DNA from: Geoglobus sp.
GTDB taxonomy: Archaea; Halobacteriota; Archaeoglobi; Archaeoglobales; Archaeoglobaceae
NCBI GenBank assembly: GCA_027019885.1
Contig: JALUWC010000098.1
Span: 1-15,568 of the forward strand
DNA length: 15,568 nucleotides
Reading direction: 5' to 3'
Positions 7,300 through 14,232 of the stretch are shown one piece after another (within the stretch, counting starts at the first letter, position 1; every line of letters begins with the position of its first letter). The notes under the pieces were generated by a model, which was not told the origin of the DNA, made no database searches, and was given only the letters and a program-made list of their open reading frames with translations. Made by a program: the position numbers and the translations under genes.

Positions 7300-9237
7300 A
7301 TGCCGTACGCTCCTGCTTTTATGAGAAGGAGGTACGCAAGGAAGGTTGTCAGAAACAGAAAAAAATATGAGGAAATCGAAAAGGCTCTGGTCTCAGCAAG
7401 GAGCAGAATCACAGTTTACGAGCTCTCCTCAATGGCAACATTCTACTCATTGATTGCGTTTCTCATCACGGTTATAGCTGTTTCAGCACTCATAAAGCTC
7501 TTTTTTCAGGGTTTTGTATCTGTTCTCCTCTCATTCTCATTCAGTGAATTCATCCGTTTCATTCTGCCAAACGCGAGAAATCTGCCCCAGATAAATCTAA
7601 ATCTGTCATATTACCTGGGTTTGGTTAAACTCTACACGGTAAAATACAGCTACATCGTATCGTTAATCCCGGGCTACATATCATACAAGCTGGTAAAATA
7701 CCTGATTCTTTCCTATCCTTTTTTTGTCTCTTCGAGAAGGAAAGGGGAGATAGATCTCTATCTGCCACATGCTGTCAATATGATGTACGGAATGGCCACA
7801 GGAGGTCTCAATCCAGTTGAGGTTATGAAGGAAATATCAAAGCTCGGACATCTGTTTGGAGAGCTAAGCGTTGAGTTCAGAGAGATAATCAAGAACTTTG
7901 AGGTGTTCAGAAATGACATTTTCACGAGCATAAGGTTTGTGAGAGACACAACTCCAAGCAAAAAACTTTCAGCCTTTCTTGACAGCCTCATTGTGGTTAT
8001 GCAGGGAGGTGGAAAGTTCTCAACCTATCTAAAATCGAAATCTGAAGAGTATGAGGAGGAACAGGAGATTGCATTTGGTGAGGTTACAGGCTTGATGGAA
8101 ATACTGTTTGAGATCTATATCTCCATATTCATGATGTTCCCCATGCTTCTGCTGATTGTTCTTGTTGTCTCCAAATTTGTTTCTGGAAATGTTATGGAGG
8201 GCTATACAACGCTTATCTACATCATTCTGCCTTTGGCTGCCATTTTCATGGTATATCTTGCAAGATCCTCACTGCCCTACGCAAGAGCAGGAATAATGGA
8301 ATTCAGAGAACTCCCGGTCCTCACAAATGTTCTTGTTGTTAGAAATAATGTGAAGAGATACAGGGTTTCCAGAGTAAGAAAACTTTTAAGAAGAATTTCC
8401 GGGTTCTTTTTTCATCCCTACACAACTCCCTTACCATACATAAAGCTTCACATTCTGTTAGTCCATCTATTAGCGTACTTTCTGGCAGGGATCTACATTC
8501 TTTACAGGTACGGATTTCTGAAAGAGACCAATTACATCATCCCTGCTTTTGCTGTGTTTCTGATGATCACTCTGATTGTTGAACTGAAGCACAGAATCAT
8601 CAAAACAGCTGAGGAAAAGCTACCCGAATTCTTCAGCGAGATAGCCATGCTGAACGAGTCCGGGGTGTCAGTATTCGATGGGTTGAGGATAGTCTCAACC
8701 TCAGGAACAGATGTACTTTCCAAGGAGTTTCAGGTGATCAGCAGATTCTCTGAATACGGATTGCCTGTAACAAAGTCAATTGAAAGGCTTACCTACAGGA
8801 TCAAGAGCGATATTTTCGCTAAAGCAATACCAATAGCTGTTAAGGCATTGGAAACCAACTCCAGCATAAAGGATGCATTTCTGACTGTGTCGAGGTATGT
8901 GGAGTCAGAGCTGGCATTCAGAAAGAGGTTGAGGTCAAGTCTGATGCCATACATGGCAATTGTGTACATGTCGGTTGGGGTATTTCTTTTTGTGACCTAT
9001 CTCCTGATCTCAAAATTTCTTGTTGTTTTTAGCGGGATGAATATTGAGTTCATGGGCATTCAAACGACATTTGATGTTGAGCTGATCAGAGAAGCATTCA
9101 TGAGGACCATATATCTTGTTGCATTCCTCTCTGGTATAATAGCAGGGAATATGACTGAGTTTAGAATAACAGGCGGGTTTAAGCATGCGCTCATTCTCAC
9201 ATTCATGTGCTATGTTGCATTTACATATTTCATCTGA
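7300..9237 (+). CDS. TadC/GspF-type pilus assembly platform membrane protein
   Basis: The 645-residue product is the inner-membrane platform on which the adjacent ATPase acts. It has two repeats of the T2SSF fold: the first at about residues 150-290, with the helical cytoplasmic part (LPHAVNMMYGMATGGLNPVE) followed by membrane helices near 265-292 and 302-320; the second at about 437-575 (EKLPEFFSEIAMLNESGVSV) followed by a helix near 550-572. Further hydrophobic helices lie near 45-70, 382-402 and 410-427, and two near 600-645. The N-terminal 40 residues are strongly basic and cytoplasmic. The doubled size and two-repeat plan match the archaeal FlaJ/TadC class of pilus genes rather than the shorter bacterial TadB or TadC. 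It sits two bases behind the ATPase gene. No small major pilin is seen in the window, so the filament subunit is either the large divergent surface protein or is encoded elsewhere. Confidence 0.93.
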   Translation: MPYAPAFMRRRYARKVVRNRKKYEEIEKALVSARSRITVYELSSMATFYSLIAFLITVIAVSALIKLFFQGFVSVLLSFSFSEFIRFILPNARNLPQINLNLSYYLGLVKLYTVKYSYIVSLIPGYISYKLVKYLILSYPFFVSSRRKGEIDLYLPHAVNMMYGMATGGLNPVEVMKEISKLGHLFGELSVEFREIIKNFEVFRNDIFTSIRFVRDTTPSKKLSAFLDSLIVVMQGGGKFSTYLKSKSEEYEEEQEIAFGEVTGLMEILFEIYISIFMMFPMLLLIVLVVSKFVSGNVMEGYTTLIYIILPLAAIFMVYLARSSLPYARAGIMEFRELPVLTNVLVVRNNVKRYRVSRVRKLLRRISGFFFHPYTTPLPYIKLHILLVHLLAYFLAGIYILYRYGFLKETNYIIPAFAVFLMITLIVELKHRIIKTAEEKLPEFFSEIAMLNESGVSVFDGLRIVSTSGTDVLSKEFQVISRFSEYGLPVTKSIERLTYRIKSDIFAKAIPIAVKALETNSSIKDAFLTVSRYVESELAFRKRLRSSLMPYMAIVYMSVGVFLFVTYLLISKFLVVFSGMNIEFMGIQTTFDVELIREAFMRTIYLVAFLSGIIAGNMTEFRITGGFKHALILTFMCYVAFTYFI

Positions 9238-9270
9238 AAAACAGTTAAATCCTTCCTCATACAGTTCATC

Positions 9271-10044
9271 ATGATTGAGTTGATTGATGATGCGCTCAAG
9301 ATAAGAAAAAGGAAGTACATTGAGGTATGGGACAGCAGGTATTCCATTCTCGGCGACATCCATGGGGATATTGAATCTCTTGAGAGGATTCTGAAGCTTG
9401 CCTACAGACCTGCAATCTTTCTTGGTGATTACGGGGACAGAGGAGAAAGACAGATCGAGGTTTATGAGAGAATTTTGAAAGGGTACATTGATGGTGAGTT
9501 CATACTCCTCAGGGGAAACCATGAAACAACCTCAGCCTTTCCTCATGATTTACCCTATCGTTTGAGAAGATTTGACAACTGGGAAGATGTTTATGAGGAG
9601 CTGAAAAAATTCTGGGAAAATCTTCCATGGTTTGCTTTGGTTGGAGGTAGTGTATTTGCCGCTCACGGTGGCATTTACACAAAAGGGTGCAGAATTGTTG
9701 AGGAAGGAATAAATCTCAGAGAATTGATGCATGATGAGGCTTTTCTGGAGATGATATGGAACGATCCGTGGGAAAAAGAAGGGTGCGATTACAATTTTGA
9801 AAGAGGCACTGGATATTTTTTCGGAAAAAAGGCAACAAAAAAGTTTCTTGATGATCTGGGTCTGAAAGTTGTTGTAAGGGGTCATCAGCCTTACAAGGTT
9901 TTGAAAGCAGAGCAGAACGGAATGGTTGTTACTGTTGGCTCCACAGGGGTTTATGGAACCAATTATGCCTTTTTGAATGTTGATGGTGATATTGAAAATG
10001 GATTTCAGATAGTTGGTAGGTACGGTCGCATTCTCACTCCTTAA
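9271..10044 (+). CDS. PPP-family serine/threonine protein phosphatase (metallophosphoesterase)
   Basis: The 257-residue protein has the full set of PPP motifs in order: LGDIHGD (residues 27-33), GDYGDRGE (52-59), LRGNHE (80-85), a WNDP box (163-166) like the WSDP of eukaryotic PP1/PP2A, AAHGG (130-134, metal-binding His132), RGTGYFFG (178-185) and RGHQPY (203-208). These place the dinuclear metal site, the phosphate-binding Arg residues and the second metal His. The likely activity is removal of phosphate from Ser/Thr residues; archaeal relatives are PP1-like enzymes, and a diadenosine tetraphosphatase-type substrate is the main alternative. It is a soluble cytoplasmic protein with no signal. 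The gene begins 33 bases after the platform gene with a weak TATA-like GTTAAAT about 24 bases upstream, so it may be either read through from the pilus operon or transcribed from its own promoter. Its last 11 bases overlap the end of the next gene on the opposite strand. Confidence 0.9.
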   Translation: MIELIDDALKIRKRKYIEVWDSRYSILGDIHGDIESLERILKLAYRPAIFLGDYGDRGERQIEVYERILKGYIDGEFILLRGNHETTSAFPHDLPYRLRRFDNWEDVYEELKKFWENLPWFALVGGSVFAAHGGIYTKGCRIVEEGINLRELMHDEAFLEMIWNDPWEKEGCDYNFERGTGYFFGKKATKKFLDDLGLKVVVRGHQPYKVLKAEQNGMVVTVGSTGVYGTNYAFLNVDGDIENGFQIVGRYGRILTP

Positions 10045-10252
10045 TGTTCAGAGATGTCAGCACCTTCATCAGCCCGTTTATTGCAAGAGCTATTGCTATG
10101 AGCAGCAGGATTACATGAGCTCCACCTTCATAGGGTGGAATCGCTCCTGAACTCATTATCCACAGCCATAACCCGGTCATCTGAGCGCCTGCAAAGGCGA
10201 GACCAACAAATACCAGCATCAGAACAATCACTTTTGGATCGGGAAGCTTCAT
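10034..10252 (-). CDS. 72-residue two-helix membrane protein
   Basis: I do not recognise the family. Two hydrophobic helices, at about residues 8-30 (IVLMLVFVGLAFAGAQ) and 46-64 (AHVILLLIAIALAING), flank a short loop with GLWLWIMSSGAIPPYEGG. The stop TGA lies inside the 3' end of the phosphatase gene, giving an 11-base tail-to-tail overlap. The start ATG at 10252 has no ribosome binding site, only a C/T-rich leader. A TATA box at 10274-10283 lies in the 45-base gap to the dodecaheme cytochrome gene, so it probably has its own transcript even though it follows the cytochrome genes on the same strand. A small accessory role for the neighbouring respiratory complex is possible but unproven. Confidence 0.6.
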   Translation of the reverse strand: MKLPDPKVIVLMLVFVGLAFAGAQMTGLWLWIMSSGAIPPYEGGAHVILLLIAIALAINGLMKVLTSLNIKE

Positions 10253-10273
10253 AAAAAAGGGTTGGGGTGTGTG

Positions 10274-10283
10274 ATATTTAATT
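10274..10283 (-). promoter_or_regulatory. TATA-like box ahead of the 72-residue membrane protein
   Basis: The minus strand reads GAATTAAATATCAC. Its centre is about 26 bases before the ATG at 10252, fitting a leaderless or very short-leader transcript. Confidence 0.4.
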
Positions 10284-10297
10284 CTATCGAAGTTCGC

Positions 10298-11155
10298 TCA
10301 CTTGTGGCATAGAGTGCACTTTATGTAGGGATAGTGGTTCGTTCTGTCAGTGTGACATGACTCGCATATAGCCCTGACACCTATCTGTTTGTGAGGCACA
10401 TGACATGATGTACAGGCTTTGTCTTTGTGGTACTCATGAATCGGTTTTGGCGGGGGTGTGTGGCAGGTTTCGCAGGGGAGAGGCTCTGCAGTTTCATGGG
10501 GATGGTGGCAGTTGCTGCAATCGGATGTTGCATGAGCCCCTTCGGGTAATGCCAGTATTATTGTTTTATTCGTATGGCACCTTCTGCAATCCTGCTGATG
10601 GGGTAATATGTTCTCTCCGCTCTTGTTTACATTGGCAAGGAAGTTGTGGCAGTTGGTGCAGTGAAAATCCATCTGTTTTACCTTCATTCCACTGTCTGGA
10701 TGACATTTCATGCACTCCGTTTTTTCCGGCAGGAACTTGTGAATTCTACCTCCATGACAGTCAATGCAGTTTGCGCGGGCTTTTTCAAGATGAAGTTTAT
10801 GTCCGGCAGTTTCTGCAACGTAAGGCCATTTTTCACTCTTGGTGAAATGGCACTCCTCACATCTCTTGTTGGGTATGTTGACATGAACCTTATCTGAGAT
10901 CTTTACAGGTCGTAAGGTAAAGTAAGTAACAAGGAGTCTCATGTTGTCCTGAACGCTTGCGACATGACACTGATGGCACGAAATACCTTTATGCGGGCTC
11001 TGGTTCCATTTGTTCCATGCATGTTCCATCAGATGACACGTTTTGCAGAATCTTGGGTCGTCTTCTATGAATTTATAGGTGGCAAAGCTCTCTGCAGCAA
11101 TAATTAACCCTGAAATTATCAGAATGGCGATGATTGACGCTGGTTTGATGTTCAT
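10298..11155 (-). CDS. Membrane-anchored twelve-heme (CXXCH x12) cytochrome c
   Basis: Starting at the ATG at 11155 gives 285 residues; GAGGAG lies about five bases ahead of it, which is why this start is preferred to the in-frame ATG at 11179. An N-terminal helix (residues 6-26) anchors the protein, and the rest should face outside the cell. Twelve CXXCH heme-binding motifs begin near residues 37, 60, 99, 130, 148, 166, 190, 213, 228, 248, 264 and 280, one heme for about every 24 residues. The first two (FCKTCHLMEHAWNKW and SPHKGISCHQCH) resemble the NapC/NirT quinol-oxidising family start; the rest are closely packed as in multiheme electron-transfer proteins. Many extra His residues are available as distal ligands. 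It lies 105 bases downstream of the NrfD-like gene, behind a T-rich stop, and probably relays electrons outward from that complex. The final acceptor (Fe(III), nitrite, other) cannot be read from sequence. Confidence 0.93.
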   Translation of the reverse strand: MNIKPASIIAILIISGLIIAAESFATYKFIEDDPRFCKTCHLMEHAWNKWNQSPHKGISCHQCHVASVQDNMRLLVTYFTLRPVKISDKVHVNIPNKRCEECHFTKSEKWPYVAETAGHKLHLEKARANCIDCHGGRIHKFLPEKTECMKCHPDSGMKVKQMDFHCTNCHNFLANVNKSGENILPHQQDCRRCHTNKTIILALPEGAHATSDCSNCHHPHETAEPLPCETCHTPPPKPIHEYHKDKACTSCHVPHKQIGVRAICESCHTDRTNHYPYIKCTLCHK

Positions 11156-11160
11156 ATTAT

Positions 11161-11182
11161 CTCCTCTGGAGGAATTCATAAA
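11161..11182 (-). promoter_or_regulatory. TATA-like element and SD hairpin before the dodecaheme cytochrome
   Basis: On the minus strand an A/T-rich stretch (AAAATTTTTATGAATT) lies about 20 bases ahead of the ATG at 11155. It is followed by CTCC-AGA-GGAG, a small perfect inverted repeat whose second arm is the ribosome binding site. The pairing is short and may be chance, but it could modulate translation. Confidence 0.3.
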
Positions 11183-11236
11183 AATTTTGCGATTTAGGTC
11201 AATTCTCTAAGTTTTCACGTTACACAACTGCTGTAG

Positions 11237-11252
11237 AATAAAAAAGAAAAGA
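11237..11252 (-). terminator. T-rich transcription stop after the NrfD-like gene
   Basis: On the minus strand the transcript carries TCTTTTCTTTTTTATT within 25 bases of the stop codon at 11261. This is the form of archaeal intrinsic terminators, which need a T-run but no hairpin. It may separate the three-gene complex from the dodecaheme gene, fully or in part. Confidence 0.45.
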
Positions 11253-11260
11253 TTTTTGGA

Positions 11261-12463
11261 TTATTCAAGCTCAGCCTTTTCCCATTTGTGCGTGTCTTCC
11301 CATGGTGGCAGGAGTTTCACCAGTATGGCCAGTATTATAAACGGCAGTATCCATATAACAAGATTCAGTGTCAGGCTCTCAGGTCCAAAGAGTGGGAGTA
11401 TGTAAATTGTGTATCCAAGATACGTCTTTGAGATGAGCTGACCACCGATCACCACATTCCATCTCATTGCAAAAACGCCTATGAGTGTGAGTGTGGTTGC
11501 GAAAATGTATATCCACTTTCTTACATTGAACTTGAAGATACCTGTTCTGGCGGCAATCAGCAGGAATATTGGCACGAGCGTTCCGAGGAATACCTGTATT
11601 ACGAGGTACGTCCAGAAGAGCTTGTCGAATATAAGTACTCTTATTGCATCTATCCCCTCTTCCTGTGTGTAGAACAATTGAGCAAGTTCCATGAACTCAA
11701 GAGATAGATCAAGAAGGTATGAGTACAGCAGATAGTTAGCCAGAGTATCCGTACAGTCTTTATCAAGTTCAATGCCCCTGATGTAACCACTTGCTATGTA
11801 AATTAGCAGTACAAGGGCTATACCTGAGACCATTGCTGAAAACAGGAAAATTATGGGCATCAGGGGAGAACTCCACCAGTGGTTTGCTTTAACACTGCCA
11901 AATATGAACCCGACATATCCATGAAGGAAAGCAGCGGATGGCAGACCTATAATGGTAACTATGTTCACTATCTTGTTGTCAGATTTTGTGGCCTCATCAC
12001 CTATGTCATAATCTCCAAGGGTGAGCACTCTGTAGATGAATCCCTTTATCCCTCTTTCCGTTTGAGCCCACATTACTATGTCCCTTCTGTAATCAAAATA
12101 GAGTTCAATCAGTAAAACAGCCATGAGATACCATGCATAGACGAAGCCAAAGCCTGCCATTGCAGAGGAGAGGTGTGGGGTCATCATGATTTCAAGCGCC
12201 CTCTCAGGATGTCCGAGATGCGCAACCAATGGTAGTGGTGCGCACAGAAGGAATGCAAGTGCTGTGAGCAATGCAAGTCTATAGGTTGGCTTCACAGCCT
12301 CAACCTTGAAAATCCTTTCAAGTGATGCCACTATGAAAGCTCCTGCAACAAGTCCTGTTATGTATGGATAGAGGGCAATCAGTACACTCCAGTTAACCTC
12401 AACCTCATTGGGATATATGTATCCCTGAACATGCTGAAGAACTACCCACAGAATTTCGCTCAT
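11261..12463 (-). CDS. NrfD/PsrC-type quinone-interacting membrane subunit
   Basis: The 400-residue protein has eight or nine membrane helices (about residues 26-50, 64-84, 102-125, 166-188, 200-226, 245-265, 283-305, 315-337 and 364-385). NrfD-family marks are the LVAHLGHPERALEIMMTPHLSSAM region (79-102) and the FAMRWNVVIGGQ stretch (331-342), both near the quinone site in the polysulfide reductase structure. Proteins of this family exchange electrons between menaquinol and an iron-sulfur subunit, sometimes with proton translocation; no heme b ligand pattern is needed. It starts one base after the iron-sulfur gene, with a GAGGTGA ribosome binding site at 12470-12476 inside that gene. Closest models from memory are DsrP/HmeB of sulfate reducers and CbcU of Geobacter. 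Absence of any DsrMK homologue or molybdopterin enzyme favours a quinol:cytochrome c oxidoreductase role, which is inference. Confidence 0.92.
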   Translation of the reverse strand: MSEILWVVLQHVQGYIYPNEVEVNWSVLIALYPYITGLVAGAFIVASLERIFKVEAVKPTYRLALLTALAFLLCAPLPLVAHLGHPERALEIMMTPHLSSAMAGFGFVYAWYLMAVLLIELYFDYRRDIVMWAQTERGIKGFIYRVLTLGDYDIGDEATKSDNKIVNIVTIIGLPSAAFLHGYVGFIFGSVKANHWWSSPLMPIIFLFSAMVSGIALVLLIYIASGYIRGIELDKDCTDTLANYLLYSYLLDLSLEFMELAQLFYTQEEGIDAIRVLIFDKLFWTYLVIQVFLGTLVPIFLLIAARTGIFKFNVRKWIYIFATTLTLIGVFAMRWNVVIGGQLISKTYLGYTIYILPLFGPESLTLNLVIWILPFIILAILVKLLPPWEDTHKWEKAELE

Positions 12464-12464
12464 T

Positions 12465-13226
12465 TTATCTCACCTCTGAATCAATACCCAGGTAATATAC
12501 CTTGGGCAAGGTTCCCAGAGCTGGCTTCAAAACCTGTACTCTTTCCGTTTCTATAATCTTTCTGACCTCATCATCTGGATCCATTAGATCTCCAAATTTC
12601 CTCGCTCCAACAGGGCAGACTTCAACGCAGGCAGGCTTGTACCCTCTTGTTATTCTGTGGTAGCACCATGTGCACTTGTCAGCAGTATTTCTTCTGGTTA
12701 CCCTTGGGCCATCTCTTGGATAGAGGTATCTTGCTCCGTATGGACAAGCCTGTATGCAGTATCTGCAACCTATGCAGTATTTTTCATCAACAAGCACTAC
12801 ACCATCCTTTGTTTTGTACGTTGCACCAACAGGGCAAACTTGAACGCATGGCGGCCTGTCACAGTGGTTACACAGCTTTGGAACAAAGTAAGACTTTGAA
12901 ATTACTCTTTCATCGTATTTTGGCGGGAATCCATCAAATCCGCCATTTGGCGAGTCAACTTTTGGCCCCTTTTCATTTTTTAACCATACCCAGCGTTCGA
13001 CCCAGGTTCTGAAGTAAAATGGTTCCAACGGCACCTCGTTTTCAAGCTTGCATGCTCTCACACACCTGCCACACCCAATACACTTTCTCGTGTCCACTAC
13101 AAAGGAGTAATAGTGCTTTGTCCAGTCGTAATTTTCTGTGGGTTCCTGTGCTTTTACAGCTTTTCTGAGAGATGCAAAACCTGCAAGACCTGCAATTGCC
13201 ATTAAAAGCTTTCTTCTGCTAACCAT
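12465..13226 (-). CDS. Tat-exported iron-sulfur subunit with four [4Fe-4S] clusters
   Basis: The 253-residue protein begins with a twin-arginine signal: VSRRKLLM (residues 2-9), a hydrophobic stretch to about 20, and a cleavage-like AVKA site near 23-26. So it folds inside the cell and acts outside the membrane. Sixteen cysteines make four clusters: CIGCGRCVRAC (49-59), CNHCDRPPCVQVC (119-131), CIGCRYCIQAC (151-161) and CTWCYHRITRGYKPACVEVC (185-204). The arrangement, including the insertion between the second-half cysteines of the last group, is that of DmsB/NrfC/TtrB/DsrO ferredoxin-like subunits. It would wire the NrfD-like membrane subunit to the tetraheme cytochrome. The first eight bases overlap the end of the tetraheme gene (ATGGTTAG, 13219-13226), and GGAGGTGA lies just ahead of the start, so the genes are coupled. 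Confidence 0.95.
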   Translation of the reverse strand: MVSRRKLLMAIAGLAGFASLRKAVKAQEPTENYDWTKHYYSFVVDTRKCIGCGRCVRACKLENEVPLEPFYFRTWVERWVWLKNEKGPKVDSPNGGFDGFPPKYDERVISKSYFVPKLCNHCDRPPCVQVCPVGATYKTKDGVVLVDEKYCIGCRYCIQACPYGARYLYPRDGPRVTRRNTADKCTWCYHRITRGYKPACVEVCPVGARKFGDLMDPDDEVRKIIETERVQVLKPALGTLPKVYYLGIDSEVR

Positions 13227-13704
13227 TACCTGTCACCTCCCCCTTGAACACCCATGGAGAATGGGGATTGTGGCAGTCCACACAGAGTCTTCCATACCCG
13301 TGCTCGTCAGTGTATTTCTGCGGAAAGCCTTTCGGTCTCGTCGGGTTGTACTCATGGCATAGCTTGCACAGAGCTCTTGAGGTGTCAATTTTTGGCATAT
13401 TATCCCCCGGATTCTGGACATGCTTCATGCTCGGCCCGTGACAGGTTTCACAGCTCAAGGTGCGGTGTGCTCCACTGTTCAGAAATTCGACCTTGTCTTT
13501 ATGGCACCTCTCACACATTTCCTTGGTTGCAAACTTCATGTCAAGCTGCATTATCTCTCTTACAGAGTTTGCCCTGAACCATCTGTACGTGTAGTCATCG
13601 GTCAGCTCTCCGAAAGACGGCGGCACTATTATCATTCTCAGCGCCAAGAAAATCACTATGAAAGTCAAATATATCATCAGAAACCTTTTTGTAGCAGCTC
13701 TCAT
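13219..13704 (-). CDS. Membrane-anchored tetraheme cytochrome c, first gene of a quinol-linked complex
   Basis: Starting at the ATG at 13704 gives 161 residues; GAGGG lies seven bases ahead, whereas the longer in-frame start at 13740 has no such site. An N-terminal basic segment and helix (RFLMIYLTFIVIFLALRMII, about residues 8-27) anchor the protein with its body outside. Four CXXCH motifs are at residues 64-68, 85-89, 113-117 and 141-145 (CERCH, CETCH, CKLCH, CVDCH), with further His residues (such as in GAHRT and DEHGYG) that could serve as axial ligands. The segment between the anchor and the first heme, about 35 residues, carries DDYTYRWFRANSVREIM, which I cannot assign. It overlaps the iron-sulfur gene by eight bases. 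It is the natural exit heme protein for a NrfD/FeS quinol-oxidising unit, comparable in plan to the CbcSTU complex of Geobacter as I recall it. Confidence 0.9.
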   Translation of the reverse strand: MRAATKRFLMIYLTFIVIFLALRMIIVPPSFGELTDDYTYRWFRANSVREIMQLDMKFATKEMCERCHKDKVEFLNSGAHRTLSCETCHGPSMKHVQNPGDNMPKIDTSRALCKLCHEYNPTRPKGFPQKYTDEHGYGRLCVDCHNPHSPWVFKGEVTGNG

Positions 13705-13750
13705 GGTTAATCCCTCACTGAGTTTTTCAGTGTTAAGCAAAATCCTTGGC

Positions 13751-13764
13751 TTTTTAAAATTTTC
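13751..13764 (-). promoter_or_regulatory. TATA-like promoter of the cytochrome/FeS/NrfD operon
   Basis: The minus strand reads GGGAAAATTTTAAAAAG. The centre is about 53 bases ahead of the ATG at 13704, which leaves a leader of roughly 27 bases holding the GAGGG ribosome binding site. This makes it the best candidate promoter for the three-gene unit. Confidence 0.45.
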
Positions 13765-13785
13765 CCTGATTTACGGGAGTTGATT

Positions 13786-13802
13786 ATGGTTTTTTAGAAC
13801 CA
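13786..13802. repeat. Small inverted repeat in the 108-base gap
   Basis: TGGTT-TTTTAG-AACCA forms five-base arms around a six-base loop. It lies between the end of the three-helix protein gene and the promoter of the cytochrome operon. It may add to termination of the former or be chance. Confidence 0.25.
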
Positions 13803-13817
13803 CACATCATATTTTTC

Positions 13818-13848
13818 AAAAAATTTTTAAATCCTCGGCCTTTGGCCT
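13818..13848 (-). terminator. Hairpin plus T-run terminator of the three-helix membrane protein
   Basis: Directly behind the stop codon, the minus strand carries GGCC-AAA-GGCC (13837-13847), then after about 13 bases a run of six T (13818-13823). The stem is short but G/C only, and the placement is right for a transcription stop. Confidence 0.45.
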
Positions 13849-14160
13849 TCAGAATCCCAGACTTTTTCCTATAATTCTGAAAACATCGTTGGCAATGTGT
13901 ATTCCATTCAATTCAAGTAGCACATTCAAAACGGCTCCTATTATGGCACCTACTATGAGTGAGGAGATTATCCGGATTTTTACTATCAGGATTATCGCTA
14001 TTACAAGAAGTACCAATGTTGAAACTGCTCCTATTTCGGCAAGCTGCTGGGCGGTCTCTTCCATGGCAACATTCATGAAGTTGAACAGAGTTGCGATTCC
14101 GGACATTCCGAAGAGAAGACCAATTATCAGCCCTATAGCAACAAATGTACTGTCTCCCAT
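13849..14160 (-). CDS. 103-residue three-helix membrane protein of unknown function
   Basis: I do not recognise the family. Three hydrophobic helices span about residues 5-30 (FVAIGLIIGLLFGMSGIATL), 42-64 (VSTLVLLVIAIILIVKI) and 66-86 (SSLIVGAIIGAVLNVLLE). The middle loop carries MEETAQQLAEIG, and a Gly-rich third helix suggests close helix packing. The ATG at 14160 has no ribosome binding site; a TATA element lies about 27 bases upstream, so the transcript is probably leaderless. It stands alone, divergent from the RNA methyltransferase gene and ending in its own terminator upstream of the cytochrome operon, so its neighbours say little about its job. The clean membrane pattern, promoter and terminator make a real gene likely. 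Confidence 0.7.
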   Translation of the reverse strand: MGDSTFVAIGLIIGLLFGMSGIATLFNFMNVAMEETAQQLAEIGAVSTLVLLVIAIILIVKIRIISSLIVGAIIGAVLNVLLELNGIHIANDVFRIIGKSLGF

Positions 14161-14181
14161 GTTTCAATTTTAATCCAAGGG

Positions 14182-14193
14182 AATATAATTTTA
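14182..14193 (-). promoter_or_regulatory. TATA box in the 72-base divergent gap
   Basis: The minus strand reads TTAAAATTATATTCCC, centred about 27 bases ahead of the ATG at 14160. On the plus strand the same A/T-rich block (TATAATTTTAA) lies about 46 bases before the methyltransferase start at 14233, so it might also serve that gene. Confidence 0.5.
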
Positions 14194-14232
14194 ACGTTAC
14201 ATTTTTCATCACAACACCATCTTTCTGTTCTG

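Noticed and set aside
10405..10897. Cysteine-rich plus-strand reading frames opposite the dodecaheme gene
   Set aside because: They are the complement of CXXCH-rich codons; the minus-strand frame with twelve heme motifs and a signal anchor explains the stretch.
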